Of a stretch of 64,000 nt of DNA, positions 35,556 to 44,832 are shown one piece after another; position 1 is the first letter of the stretch; the number at the start of each line of letters is the position of its first letter. Source of the DNA: Marinimicrobium alkaliphilum. Its GTDB lineage: Bacteria; Pseudomonadota; Gammaproteobacteria; Pseudomonadales; Cellvibrionaceae. Made by a program: the position numbers and the translations under genes. The notes below the pieces were generated by a model. The model did not search any database, had not been told where the DNA came from, and saw nothing but the letters and a program-made list of their open reading frames with translations. The DNA lies in contig NZ_QGMQ01000004.1 of NCBI RefSeq assembly GCF_003259155.1, positions 365,340-429,339 on the forward strand, read 5' to 3'.

Positions 35556-36362
35556 ATGAGCCCGGATTACACCACAAGCCCTGCCCCCGCGCCAGCCCGA
35601 CTGTTTATCTCGGTGGTGTCGCACCACAACGCCGAAGAGATTATCAACGCCCTGCAGCCACACCGCTTCGTAGGGCCACATTCCCAGGTGATTCTGCTCG
35701 ACAATCGTCCGGAAAAATCCCTTGCGCACTATGCCGCTGATCATCAATTGCACTACTTGAGGAATGAGCAGCCTCAAGGTTTTGGCGCCAATCACAACCG
35801 GGTATTCCGGCATTGCTGCGACCATCTCGGGCTGGTCCCCGAGCGGGATGTCTTTTTAGTAGTGAACCCGGATGTGGTGTGCGGTGCGAGAGCGCCAGAG
35901 CAACTTGCCCAGGAGATGCTTGCCCACGAGGCCGCCATCGGTGCGCCCAACCTGTTCAAAGACGAGGCCATGACCCTGCATGAGCAGTCGGTGCGCCGTT
36001 TTCCCTATCTGTGGGACCTGCTGCCATCATTCCTGATGCGCCGCAACCGCACGGGTATTGATCGCGCGCGGGTGACGGAGCCAGTGGCGGTGGACTGGGC
36101 GTCCGGCGCCTGCCTGGCGATCAGGGGGGATGTGTTCAGGCAGCTTGACGGGTTTGATGAGCGCTACTTTCTGTATTACGAAGATGTGGATTTGTGCTGG
36201 CGGGCGCGGCGGGATCTGCAGGTACCCGTGTGGTATTTTCCGAGTGTGAAGTTGGTGCATACCGGCAAGCGGGCCAGCCACGGGTTATTCAATCGCCATT
36301 TGTGGTGGCACCTGAGCAGCGCCCTGCGATTCGCGCGCGTGCGGCATTTGGGTGGGCGGTGA
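35556..36362 (+). CDS. Glycosyltransferase family 2 protein, rhamnosyltransferase-like
   Basis: 268 residues. LFISVVSHHNAEEIINAL is the GT-A N-terminus, VNPDV in mid-protein is the DxD-equivalent motif, and DWASGACLAIRGDVFRQLDGFDERYFLYYEDVDLCWRAR is the classic C-terminal acceptor/catalytic block of WbbL-type rhamnosyltransferases. It is divergent from the epimerase gene and convergent with rfbD, which supplies dTDP-rhamnose, so a rhamnosyl donor is plausible. The ATG at 35556 has AGGA upstream; the reading frame opens at 35523 without a ribosome site. Confidence 0.87.
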   Translation: MSPDYTTSPAPAPARLFISVVSHHNAEEIINALQPHRFVGPHSQVILLDNRPEKSLAHYAADHQLHYLRNEQPQGFGANHNRVFRHCCDHLGLVPERDVFLVVNPDVVCGARAPEQLAQEMLAHEAAIGAPNLFKDEAMTLHEQSVRRFPYLWDLLPSFLMRRNRTGIDRARVTEPVAVDWASGACLAIRGDVFRQLDGFDERYFLYYEDVDLCWRARRDLQVPVWYFPSVKLVHTGKRASHGLFNRHLWWHLSSALRFARVRHLGGR

Positions 36363-36383
36363 TTTGACGTTTTTACAAAACGC

Positions 36384-36625
36384 GGTGCCACAGGTGTCGG
36401 ATTACGCTGCGCTAATCCGACCTACTGGATACACCGTGCCATCGCTCACCTAGGTCGGATTAGCCGAAGTTGTAATCCGACAAAACAGCACCCAACCCAG
36501 TACAACGTGCCAATGCACAAGTAGGTCGGATTAGCCGAAGGCGTAATCCGACAAAACAGCACCCAACCCAGTACAACGTGCCAATGCACAAGTAGGTCGG
36601 ATTAGCCGAAGGCGTAATCCGACAA
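36384..36625. repeat. REP cluster 9 (four elements, exact 71-bp tandem duplication)
   Basis: Fills the 295-bp gap between the convergent GT2 and rfbD genes. Elements 2-4 share one orientation. A 71-bp unit is present twice in exact copy, at 36481-36551 and 36552-36622. Element 2 differs from 3 and 4 by a TT in place of GC in the inner arm (GAAGTTGTAAT), which breaks the inner pairing. Confidence 0.92.
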
Positions 36626-36657
36626 TAACGCGACGGAAATAAACCCGAGCCCCCGCA

Positions 36658-37521
36658 TCACGATCGCGCCAACGCATCCAACATCTCCGCCAACTGATGC
36701 CGCCAATGACGGTTTTCCAACTCGAAGGTCGCCAGGGTATCGCTCTTATCAAGCACACTGAATGCCGGGCGAACGGCCGGTGTCGGATAGGCCGTCGAGG
36801 CGATGGCCTGTATCGGAATGCGCTTGTCGAGCAACCCCAACTCCAGCGCCAGGTCCTGAATCGCCACGGCGAAATCATACCAGGAGGCCACACCACCATC
36901 GGTCCAATGGTAGCAACCACCGGGCACCTTACGTAGCACCCCGGCCCACAGCATCTGTGCCAGGCCGCGCGCCCAGGTCGGGGAGCCCACCTGGTCGACC
37001 ACGACACCGAGCGTCGGCTTCTCGGCCATCAGGCGGAGCATGCTTTTGACAAAATTACTGCCTTGCACGGAATACAGCCAGGCGGTACGGACAATCAGCG
37101 CTTCGGGCAGAATCCGCGCCACGGCGCGCTCGCCCGCGAGCTTGGAAGCACCGTACACCCCTTGGGGATTGGGCCAGGCATTCGGCAAATAAGGGCTGCT
37201 GTTCTGGCCGTCAAAGACAAAATCCGTGGACACCTGAATCATTCGGGCACCCACCAGTTTGCAGGCCCGCGCCAGATTTTCAGCCCCCTGACCGTTGACT
37301 GCATAGGCGCCTTCGACGTCGCTTTCCGCGTCGTCCACGGCGGTATAGGCCGCCGCATTGATCAGCCAGTCCGGGTGCTCGGACGCCAGTAACTGCTGGC
37401 AACCTTCGGCATCGGTAATATCCAGCAGGCTGCGCTCCGCGCGCACCAGCTCGATGCTGGCCGGCAGGGTCTGCGCCAACTCCCAGGCGAGCTGACCACC
37501 ACCGGTAACCACGACCTTCAT
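36658..37521 (-). CDS. rfbD: dTDP-4-dehydrorhamnose reductase
   Basis: 287-residue extended SDR, last step of dTDP-L-rhamnose synthesis. VVTGGGQLAWELAQTLP is the N-terminal NAD(P) loop. NAAAYTAVDDAE is a family hallmark, QVSTDFVFDG carries the catalytic Thr/Asp, YGASKLAGE holds the YxxxK pair, and RTAWLYSVQGSNFVKSML follows. GGAGCCCCT precedes the ATG. rfbA, rfbB and rfbC, usually clustered with it, are absent from the window. It is flanked by REP clusters on both sides. Confidence 0.95.
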   Translation of the reverse strand: MKVVVTGGGQLAWELAQTLPASIELVRAERSLLDITDAEGCQQLLASEHPDWLINAAAYTAVDDAESDVEGAYAVNGQGAENLARACKLVGARMIQVSTDFVFDGQNSSPYLPNAWPNPQGVYGASKLAGERAVARILPEALIVRTAWLYSVQGSNFVKSMLRLMAEKPTLGVVVDQVGSPTWARGLAQMLWAGVLRKVPGGCYHWTDGGVASWYDFAVAIQDLALELGLLDKRIPIQAIASTAYPTPAVRPAFSVLDKSDTLATFELENRHWRHQLAEMLDALARS

Positions 37522-37639
37522 AGGGGCTCCTCACGTATTGACCGCAAAAGCGCGAGTATAGCAGGCAGGAGGAGTTTGCACCGTGGCTGGCCGGGTATCA
37601 AGCGGTGGCGGGGAAACGGGTGACGCTGGGTCGGGATGG

Positions 37640-37915
37640 GTGCCTCAGGTGTCGGATTACGCCCTACGGGCTAATCCGACCTACTGGAAACAACCCACCA
37701 TCATCCAGTAGGCCGCACCATCGTTCGAGCAGGTCGGATTGGGCACAGCCGTAATCCGACAAAGTCGCACCCATCCCGGGCCAACGCGCCATCGTGCGAG
37801 TAGGTCGGATTAGCCGCAGCCGTAATCCGACAAAAGCAGCACCCATCCCGGACCAACGCGCCATTGCTCAGGTAGGTCGGATTAGCCGAAGGCGTAATCC
37901 GACAAAGCCGCACCT
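37640..37915. repeat. REP cluster 10 (four elements plus a fragment)
   Basis: Takes up most of the 398-bp gap between the rfbD start and the GH9 stop. One element faces right; three face left at about 71-74 bp intervals with shared spacers (CACCCATCCCGG(G/A)CCAACGCGCCAT, with variation). A truncated piece, CCAGTAGGCCGCACC, sits between elements 1 and 2. The remaining 110 bp next to rfbD shows nothing recognisable. Confidence 0.9.
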
Positions 37916-37919
37916 AAAC

Positions 37920-40499
37920 TTAAGGTTCCAACAACCGGTGTACTGCATTGGCCAGGAACAGATAACTGGCACCCACGGTAATCACATACTCGTTTTGGCC
38001 CCAAAAGAACGGCCAATTGTCCTTGTTCTCCGGAAAGTCCGGCGACAGCACCAGTATCCCCGGAACAATACCACCGGGTACGAATGAGAAATCCGCGCGA
38101 TTCATGCCGTAGGCAATGGTTTGCGAGTCAGCCCCGACACCGGAAACAAAGGAATAGTTGGACGCCGGGTGTTTACCCAATACAAAATCGAAACTGCGGA
38201 ACACCAGATCCGCCTCGACAATGTCGGGGAATGCCTGATGCAGCCAGTAGTTGGCGATCCCAAAACTGATCACCGTACCAGCACCCGCCCAACCGCCGCG
38301 GGTAATGGGTACACCGAAGGGGTTTTCCTCATCGAACTCGCGAATGTCTTCCCGGTACTGACGGGCCAGGCGCTCCAGTTCATTCCGGTAGGCCTCATCC
38401 ATATGTGGCAAGGCGCGGACCAGCATAAAGGCATTGAAGCGGAAACGCTCCTCCACTTCGGGCAACAGTTCGTGGATGGCGCGCGCAAACCGCGGCTCGC
38501 CGGTGGTGACCAACAATTCGACCGCGAGCTTGAGTTTTTCCTCCTCAATACGACCGCCGGTGGTATTGCCAAACCGATAGGTATTGGGTTCCCGGTTGGC
38601 CTCGTAGTCCCACACCCCAAGCGCGGTTTCCAATGCCTCGTCCGCCAGTTCATCGTCGTAACCGCGCAGCGCCCTGCTGGCCGCGGTCAACGCCGCCGAC
38701 GAGCCATAGTTGAGGGCCGTGGTGTTGGTGGTGAAGGCCCAACGATCATCGAAGCGACCACTGCGATCACCTTCGGAAACCGGTGCCGGCTCCATTGGCG
38801 TCGGATCGTCTGTTGAGGGTAAATACATGTCCCCCGGATGGCGTTCATCCGCCAGAGGGTCGAGCGACGCGTCGTAGATTTTATTGTCGGTCTTGGTAAT
38901 ACCGTCGCCCAGGTGCGGATACTGGTAGAGCCGCCCCGCCACAATACCCGGGATCGCGTGGCCGATGGCCCGGTACTGGGCGATCAATGCCAGGGTGCCG
39001 TGCTCAATCTGCTGGATGATATCCGACTGACCGTCAGGGCGATGGATCTCGGTGTAGAGCCGATCCTGCATCACGGTGGTGTTGTCGCGGTCGATATTGA
39101 ACTGCTCCCAGGCATGCACCAGGTGCTGGACGGTAAAGTACTGGGACTGGGTGCGAATATCGTAGTCGCCCGCATCGTACCAGCCACCGTAATTCAGGCC
39201 CGGGATGTGCTCGAAGACGTCGAAGTCGGTGTCGGTACTGTCGCCGTGGGCGTAGAGGTCAAAGTGCTCGTAATCCGGCGGCGCCTGCAGGGCATCATCA
39301 AGGTGAGAAGCACCGTGCCAGACCCGGTAGGCTTCGCGCACTTTCATGTGGTCCATCTGCACGGGGAAGAAGACGTCCAGGGTCAGGTGCCAGGTGTCCT
39401 CATGCACCCGGGGATCGATACGGAACGCCTTGGTGGTCTGGTCACCGTATTCCAACTGATACAGACCGGGCTCACGCACCTCGGAGAAGTCGTATTGATA
39501 ATAGCGATAACGCAGGTAATCGCCCCAGGATTCGGGCGCGGCCTGGTGAGCAACGGAGCGACTGCCATCGCTGTGTACGCGCATCAGACGTACTGAAGAT
39601 TCGACCCGATCGTTGCGATCCAGCTCGATCACGGCCTGTTTGGGCTGCGCCGGGTGGTAACCCACCTGGGAATAGCTCACCACAGGCTCGCGGGTCCAGT
39701 CGGGCGCCGCATTGGCAGTCAGTTCCCAGGCAATCACCTCGCCGGAGGCACCTTCGGGAATCACGCTGCGCACCACATACCAGCCATTCTGCGCTTTGTT
39801 GCGACCGTCGAAAAGCATCAGGGTGTTGTCACCGGTCAGTTCACGAATGGTGACTTTGCGCATTGAGTCTTCTGGTGCCAACACCAGTTGGCCGCCCCGT
39901 GCGAAGGCCACGGGTTCAGTCAGACCGTCATCGGTAACCGCCATGGGGCCGGCCGGATGACGCGGAAACTGACCGGAGTGCTCGTCCATCAGATAGGATT
40001 TACCCCAGTATGCGGCTGGCAAAAACTCCATATTGAAGCCCGCTTTTCCCGCCAACGCCGATGGTAGAGGCTCGTCCAGGTGCACACTCAGATGGACGCT
40101 ACCGTCATGAGCGGTGGCCCGTACCTGATAGGTGAAATTGTGCTCGGGATAGCTGAGCGTGGCCGTGATGGTGCCCGCCTCCGCGTCCACCTGACGCTCG
40201 ACCAGCTCGCCCATGCCATCCCACTGCTCAGGTGTGTTCAGCAAGCGTACGTCGCCATTGGTGGCCGTGCGCTCACCGTGGTGGATCAGCTCAATGCCGC
40301 TGGTTTTGGCATCAAAGAACATGCCCCCAGGGGCGTTACTGAACGCCAGGACGTTCACGCCCGGACGCTCGAAGTATTCGAGCTCGGAGAGTTTCAGGGC
40401 CGAGTCGCGTGTGTCCTGGGTGGCACAGGCGCTGATGCCGCCCGCTACGGCCAGGGAGCCGATTAACGGCCAGAATAGAGATTTCAGACGTGTTCTCAT
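37920..40499 (-). CDS. Glycoside hydrolase family 9 lipoprotein (cellulase/cellodextrinase type)
   Basis: 859 residues. Signal peptide ends GGISAC, a lipobox with Cys near 25, so it is probably anchored in the outer membrane. About 300 residues of beta-sandwich precede the catalytic domain, including an N-terminal Ig-like GH9 domain (YSQVGYHPAQPKQAVIEL). In the GH9 barrel GGWYDAGDYDI supplies the catalytic base Asp, HPASNYSFVSGVG is the conserved His motif, and WGQNEYVITVGASY holds the proton-donor Glu near the end. GH9 enzymes cleave beta-1,4-glucans. ATG at 40497-40499 is chosen for its AAGGAG 5 bases upstream; a GTG two codons earlier has none. No other CAZyme gene is adjacent. Confidence 0.9.
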   Translation of the reverse strand: MRTRLKSLFWPLIGSLAVAGGISACATQDTRDSALKLSELEYFERPGVNVLAFSNAPGGMFFDAKTSGIELIHHGERTATNGDVRLLNTPEQWDGMGELVERQVDAEAGTITATLSYPEHNFTYQVRATAHDGSVHLSVHLDEPLPSALAGKAGFNMEFLPAAYWGKSYLMDEHSGQFPRHPAGPMAVTDDGLTEPVAFARGGQLVLAPEDSMRKVTIRELTGDNTLMLFDGRNKAQNGWYVVRSVIPEGASGEVIAWELTANAAPDWTREPVVSYSQVGYHPAQPKQAVIELDRNDRVESSVRLMRVHSDGSRSVAHQAAPESWGDYLRYRYYQYDFSEVREPGLYQLEYGDQTTKAFRIDPRVHEDTWHLTLDVFFPVQMDHMKVREAYRVWHGASHLDDALQAPPDYEHFDLYAHGDSTDTDFDVFEHIPGLNYGGWYDAGDYDIRTQSQYFTVQHLVHAWEQFNIDRDNTTVMQDRLYTEIHRPDGQSDIIQQIEHGTLALIAQYRAIGHAIPGIVAGRLYQYPHLGDGITKTDNKIYDASLDPLADERHPGDMYLPSTDDPTPMEPAPVSEGDRSGRFDDRWAFTTNTTALNYGSSAALTAASRALRGYDDELADEALETALGVWDYEANREPNTYRFGNTTGGRIEEEKLKLAVELLVTTGEPRFARAIHELLPEVEERFRFNAFMLVRALPHMDEAYRNELERLARQYREDIREFDEENPFGVPITRGGWAGAGTVISFGIANYWLHQAFPDIVEADLVFRSFDFVLGKHPASNYSFVSGVGADSQTIAYGMNRADFSFVPGGIVPGILVLSPDFPENKDNWPFFWGQNEYVITVGASYLFLANAVHRLLEP

Positions 40500-40638
40500 T
40501 ATCACTCCTTATTTTCATTGTGACTATTATCAGTGGCAACCATAGCCTATGGCTTATGGGATTGCGAGGGGGGGAGCGTTAAGGAGCGTAAATGGCGATA
40601 GGATCAGGTGGCTGGAGGCGGTGTGCTGATTTGGGTTG

Positions 40639-40762
40639 GGTACCTCAGGTGTCGGATTACGCCCTTTGGGCTAATCCGACCTACTGGAAAGTGGGGTGCG
40701 TTGGGTTGGGTGGGGGTGCCTCGGTGTCGGATTACGCTGCGCTAATCCGACAGTTGAGGCAC
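40639..40762. repeat. REP cluster 11 (two elements)
   Basis: Between the GH9 start and the gnd stop. Both elements face the same way, unlike the other pairs. Inner arms are GCCC-TTT-GGGC and GCTGCGC. The right end carries the GAGGCACC box immediately before the gnd stop region. Confidence 0.88.
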
Positions 40763-40781
40763 CGCACCTGGTGCGGAGGGT

Positions 40782-42236
40782 TTATGCGTTGTAGGTGGTC
40801 GATGCGGTATCCCCGCCGCGACCGGTCCAATTGGTGTGGAAAAACTCACCGCGATCGTGGTCGATCCGCTCATAGGTGTGCGCGCCAAAGTAATCGCGCT
40901 GCGCCTGGAGCAGGTTGGCGGGCAAGCGCGCGGTGCGGAAGCCGTCAAAATAGCTGAGCGCCGAGGTGATCGCCGGGGCCGGAATACCCTGGGTCAACGC
41001 GGTCGCAGCGACGCGACGCCAGCCCGCCTGGGCGTCTTCCACAGTTTTGCGGAAGTAATCGTCCAGCAACAGGTTTTCCAGCTCCGGGTTTTTATCAAAA
41101 GCGTCTTTGATGTTCCCCAGGAAGGATGAGCGGATGATACAACCACCGCGCCACATCAGCGCGATACCGCCGTAGTTCAGGTGCCAGCCAAACTCTTTCG
41201 CGGCTTCGCGCATCAGCAGGTAGCCCTGAGCGTAAGAGATGATTTTCGACGCGTAGAGTGCGTCTTTCAAATCCTTGATCAATTGCTTCTTGTCGCCGTC
41301 AAAGGTGGTCTCGGGGCCTTTGACCACTTGCGACGCTTTGACACGCTCGTCTTTGCGCGAAGAAATACAGCGCGAGAACACGGCTTCGGAAATCAGCGTC
41401 AGGGGAATACCCAGGTCGAGCGCAACAATACCGGTCCACTTGCCGGTGCCTTTCTGCCCGGCGGTGTCCAGAATCTTGTCGACCAGCGGCTCACCGTCGT
41501 CGTCTTTGTACGCCAGGATATCGCGGGTGATTTCAATCAGGTAGGAATCGAGGTCGCCCTCATTCCATTCGGCGAACACCTCGTGCATTTCGTCAGCGCT
41601 CATGCCGAGCACATCCTTCATGATCTGATAGGCTTCACAGATCAACTGCATGTCGCCGTATTCGATGCCGTTGTGGATCATTTTCACGAAGTGGCCTGCG
41701 CCGCCCTCGCCTACCCAGTCACAGCAGGGGCTGCCGTCGTCCACTTTGGCGGAGATGTCCTGCAGGATGTCTTTGACGTGGGGCCAGGCTTCCGGAGCGC
41801 CGCCGGGCATAATGGATGGACCGGTCAGAGCACCTTCTTCACCACCGGATACGCCGGTGCCGATAAACAGCAGGCCCTTTTCTTTCAGGTAGTCGGTACG
41901 CCGATTGGTATCCGGGTAGTGGGTATTGCCACCGTCGATAATGATGTCGCCCGGCTCCAGATGCGGAATCAGCTGTTCAATAAAATCATCGACCGCTTGA
42001 CCGGCTTTTACCATCAGTTTGATTTTGCGGGGCTTCTCCAGGGAAGCCACCAGCTCTTCAATTGAGGCGGCGCCGCGGATTTTCTTGCCTTTGGCCCGAC
42101 CGTCGAGAAAGCTTTCCACTTTTTCGACAGAGCGGTTGTAGGCAGTGACCGTATAGCCTTTGCTCTCCATATTCAGGATGAGGTTTTCGCCCATAACGGC
42201 GAGGCCAACCAAACCAATATCAGACAATTCTTTCAT
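40782..42236 (-). CDS. gnd: 6-phosphogluconate dehydrogenase (decarboxylating)
   Basis: 484-residue long-form enzyme of the pentose phosphate pathway; it oxidises 6-phosphogluconate to ribulose 5-phosphate with NADP. DIGLVGLAVMGENLILNME is the NADP loop with GxAxMG, GTGVSGGEEGALTGPSIMPGG the substrate motif, and VKMIHNGIEYGDMQLI carries the catalytic Lys and His/Asn. ILDTAGQKGTGKW is the C-terminal signature. The start ATG is at 42234-42236; an extension to 42323 adds residues not found in the family. No zwf or pgl is adjacent. Confidence 0.96.
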   Translation of the reverse strand: MKELSDIGLVGLAVMGENLILNMESKGYTVTAYNRSVEKVESFLDGRAKGKKIRGAASIEELVASLEKPRKIKLMVKAGQAVDDFIEQLIPHLEPGDIIIDGGNTHYPDTNRRTDYLKEKGLLFIGTGVSGGEEGALTGPSIMPGGAPEAWPHVKDILQDISAKVDDGSPCCDWVGEGGAGHFVKMIHNGIEYGDMQLICEAYQIMKDVLGMSADEMHEVFAEWNEGDLDSYLIEITRDILAYKDDDGEPLVDKILDTAGQKGTGKWTGIVALDLGIPLTLISEAVFSRCISSRKDERVKASQVVKGPETTFDGDKKQLIKDLKDALYASKIISYAQGYLLMREAAKEFGWHLNYGGIALMWRGGCIIRSSFLGNIKDAFDKNPELENLLLDDYFRKTVEDAQAGWRRVAATALTQGIPAPAITSALSYFDGFRTARLPANLLQAQRDYFGAHTYERIDHDRGEFFHTNWTGRGGDTASTTYNA

Positions 42237-42368
42237 AGCATACCGTTTTTTAGTCAGTGTGTTGGGGTGTTTCTCTCTCAAGGGCGGCAATTGTAACCGA
42301 TGGCGGCAAAATTTTCTCGCCATACGCTGTCATGCCGCTAAGCTATTGATTTTTAAGGAACCACTGGG

Positions 42369-42506
42369 TCAGCGCGCGCGACGACAGCGCTCTGAGCAGT
42401 AAATAACCCGCGCCCAGTCCCGGCGCCACTTTTTACGCCACGCAAAGGTCAGACCGCACTTCGGGCAGGTTTTTTGGGGCAAATCCGCTCGCTTGCGCAT
42501 TTTCAT
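42369..42506 (-). CDS. DUF2256 small zinc-ribbon-like protein (45 aa)
   Basis: A 45-residue gene. It begins [18 protein letters not shown] and continues [11 protein letters not shown] to end [10 protein letters not shown]. Four cysteines in a CPxC and CSxxC arrangement with the WRKKWxxxW core are diagnostic of DUF2256, a short family found in many bacteria. It probably binds zinc. Function is unknown. It sits between the gnd start and the divergent YdeP-like gene, 94 bp from the latter. The start could also be the second Met at 42500. Confidence 0.85.
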   Translation of the reverse strand: MKMRKRADLPQKTCPKCGLTFAWRKKWRRDWARVIYCSERCRRAR

Positions 42507-42600
42507 CGCCTGTCACTCTCCCATGACCGTTATTTCACGTATTGCACACCCGAGCGTCAGAGCCTAGTCTGAGAGGATAACCGTTGTCTGGAGCCCCCCA

Positions 42601-44832
42601 ATGTCTCGCCCCACCCCTGCGCCTGATAGTGAAAACGAAACAGAAACCGTCAAGATCGTTGGGGGCGGCCCCAAGAAGGTGTTGTATACGCTCAAAACCC
42701 TCACCCGGATCGGACTTTTAAACAGTACCAAGGCACTCAAGTCACACAACACCTGTAAGGCCTGTGGCCTGGGTATGGGCGGCCAGCGGGGCGGAATGAC
42801 CAACGAGCTGGACGAGTTCCCCTCAGTGTGCAACAAAAGCATTCAGGCCCAGTCCACAGATATTCAGCCACCCATCCCCGAGGCGCTGTTCGAACACACT
42901 CTGGATGACTTTCGGGCACTCTCTGCACACGAACTGGAACACCTGGGGCGCCTCGATACCCCACTGTATAAGCCCGCTGACGCCAACCACTACCGCCCTA
43001 TCACCTGGGATGAGGCGCTCGCGCTGGCCGCCGAGCGCTTCGTCAAGACTGCGCCTGACCGCAGCTTCTTTTACGCCTCCGGACGTTCTTCTAATGAAGC
43101 CGGATTTGTACTTCAACTGCTCGCTCGACTGTACGGCACCAATAACGTCAACAACTGCTCCTACTACTGCCACCAAGCCACCGGCGTCGGTCTGGGCAAC
43201 GCGTTGGGAACCGGTACCGCCACGGTGAGCCTCGAAGATGTGGGCGGTGCAGATCTGATCTGGGTCATTGGCGCCAACCCGGCGTCTAACCACCCACGCT
43301 TCGTCCATCAACTCAAAAACTGTCGCGAGCGTGGCGGCCAGGTACTGGTGGTCAACCCCGCCAAAGAGCCGGGACTGGTGCGTTTCTCGGTCCCCAAAAG
43401 CGCCAAATCCATGCTCAGCGGCGGCAGTTGGATCGCGTCTAGGTATGTTCAACCTAAAATCGGGAGCGACCTGGCGCTGCTCCAGGGCGTTGCCAAGGCA
43501 CTTATCGAGGCCAATGCCATCGACCAGGCATTCATCGACCAATACACCGACGGTTTTGCCGACTATTGCGCCAGTATCGCCACCACAGACTGGCCCCTGA
43601 TTACCGAACTCACCGGCCTTGAGAAAGCCGAGATCGAAGCGCTGGCCAGCGATTACGCCCGTGCCGAAAAAGCGATTTTTGCGTGGGGTATGGGCATTAC
43701 TCACCACCGGCACGGCGTCGACAATGTTGAGGCCATCGCCAATCTGGCGCTGTTGCGGGGCATGCTCGGCAAACCCTCCGCCGGGCTTCTGCCCCTGCGT
43801 GGCCACAGCAATGTTCAGGGCATCGGCACCATTGGGGTCAAACCGGTGTTGAGTGACGATGTCCTGAGTGCGCTGGAAACGCATTTGGGCGTCGAGCTCC
43901 CGCACGCAGTCGGGATGGATACCCTCGCCTGCCTAGAGGCCGCCGACGGGGGTCAAATAGGTGCCGCGCTGATGATGGGCGGCAACCTCTACGCCGCCAC
44001 TCCGCATGCCGAATTTGCGCGCCGCGCCCTGGACCGCATTGGCTTCAAGCTCTATTTGACTACCACCCTGAATCGGGGCCATGTGACCGGCATGGAGCAC
44101 TCGGAGGCGCTGATATTGCCGGTGACTGCGCGCGATGAAGAGCCACAAAGTACCACCCAGGAGTCGATGTTCAACTATGTGCGCCTGAGCGACGGCGGCA
44201 TTCAGCGCCTGCGCCAGGCACGCTCGGAGGTGGGGATTCTCGCAGATTTCGGGTCACGCCTGCTCAAACGGTACGCACCTGCACTGGACTTTGGCGCCTT
44301 CAAACAGCATAGGCGCGTGCGCGAGGCCATTGCCGCTACAGTCCCGGGCATGGCGCAGCTGCGCGAGATCGATCAGAGTAAAGAGGAGTTCACCATCACC
44401 GGGCGACTGCTACGCGAACCGCAATTCAATACCCCCACCGGCAAAGCACGCTTTCACAGCCACCCGTTAAAAGCGCGCGCCGAATCGGCATACCCTTTTA
44501 TCCTCGCCAGTATTCGCAGCGAAGGCCAGTTCAATTCCATTATTTACGAGGAAGCCGATAGCTACCGCGGCGCCGAACACCGCTGGTGCATTTTTATCGG
44601 TGCTGAAGATCGGCGACACCTCAAACTACGCAAAGGCGATACGGTGACACTGCGCTCCCCTTACGGCGTTATGAAAAACCTGACTGTCGTACCCTTTGAT
44701 TTGCCGCAGGGCAGTCTGATGGCTTACTACCCGGAGGCCAATGTCCTCATTGGCACCGAACGCGATCCCCGCAGCCAAACACCGGCGTTCAAATCTGTGT
44801 CGGTCGCCATCGACCAAATGCCTCCGACCTGA
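42601..44832 (+). CDS. FdhF/YdeP family molybdopterin oxidoreductase
   Basis: 743 residues of the formate-dehydrogenase-like bis-MGD superfamily. The N-terminal Cys52-x2-Cys55 and Cys77 are the reduced Fe-S motif of the YdeP group. In NNCSYYCHQATGVGLG, Cys190 aligns with the Cys/Sec that ligates Mo in FdhF. GANPASNHPRFVHQL, LRGHSNVQGIGTIG and GHVTGMEHSEALILPVTARDE are typical. The last 110 residues form the MoCo-binding barrel. E. coli YdeP is linked to acid resistance, but no reaction is established. It lacks a Tat signal, so it is cytosolic. GGAG is 7 bases upstream of the ATG. It carries no fdhD or mob genes beside it. Confidence 0.87.
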   Translation: MSRPTPAPDSENETETVKIVGGGPKKVLYTLKTLTRIGLLNSTKALKSHNTCKACGLGMGGQRGGMTNELDEFPSVCNKSIQAQSTDIQPPIPEALFEHTLDDFRALSAHELEHLGRLDTPLYKPADANHYRPITWDEALALAAERFVKTAPDRSFFYASGRSSNEAGFVLQLLARLYGTNNVNNCSYYCHQATGVGLGNALGTGTATVSLEDVGGADLIWVIGANPASNHPRFVHQLKNCRERGGQVLVVNPAKEPGLVRFSVPKSAKSMLSGGSWIASRYVQPKIGSDLALLQGVAKALIEANAIDQAFIDQYTDGFADYCASIATTDWPLITELTGLEKAEIEALASDYARAEKAIFAWGMGITHHRHGVDNVEAIANLALLRGMLGKPSAGLLPLRGHSNVQGIGTIGVKPVLSDDVLSALETHLGVELPHAVGMDTLACLEAADGGQIGAALMMGGNLYAATPHAEFARRALDRIGFKLYLTTTLNRGHVTGMEHSEALILPVTARDEEPQSTTQESMFNYVRLSDGGIQRLRQARSEVGILADFGSRLLKRYAPALDFGAFKQHRRVREAIAATVPGMAQLREIDQSKEEFTITGRLLREPQFNTPTGKARFHSHPLKARAESAYPFILASIRSEGQFNSIIYEEADSYRGAEHRWCIFIGAEDRRHLKLRKGDTVTLRSPYGVMKNLTVVPFDLPQGSLMAYYPEANVLIGTERDPRSQTPAFKSVSVAIDQMPPT

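Noticed and set aside
40592..40957. A 121-codon reading frame with AAGGAG upstream, right of the GH9 start
   Set aside because: It runs through REP cluster 11 and then antisense into gnd. Its sequence is REP translation plus gnd shadow.
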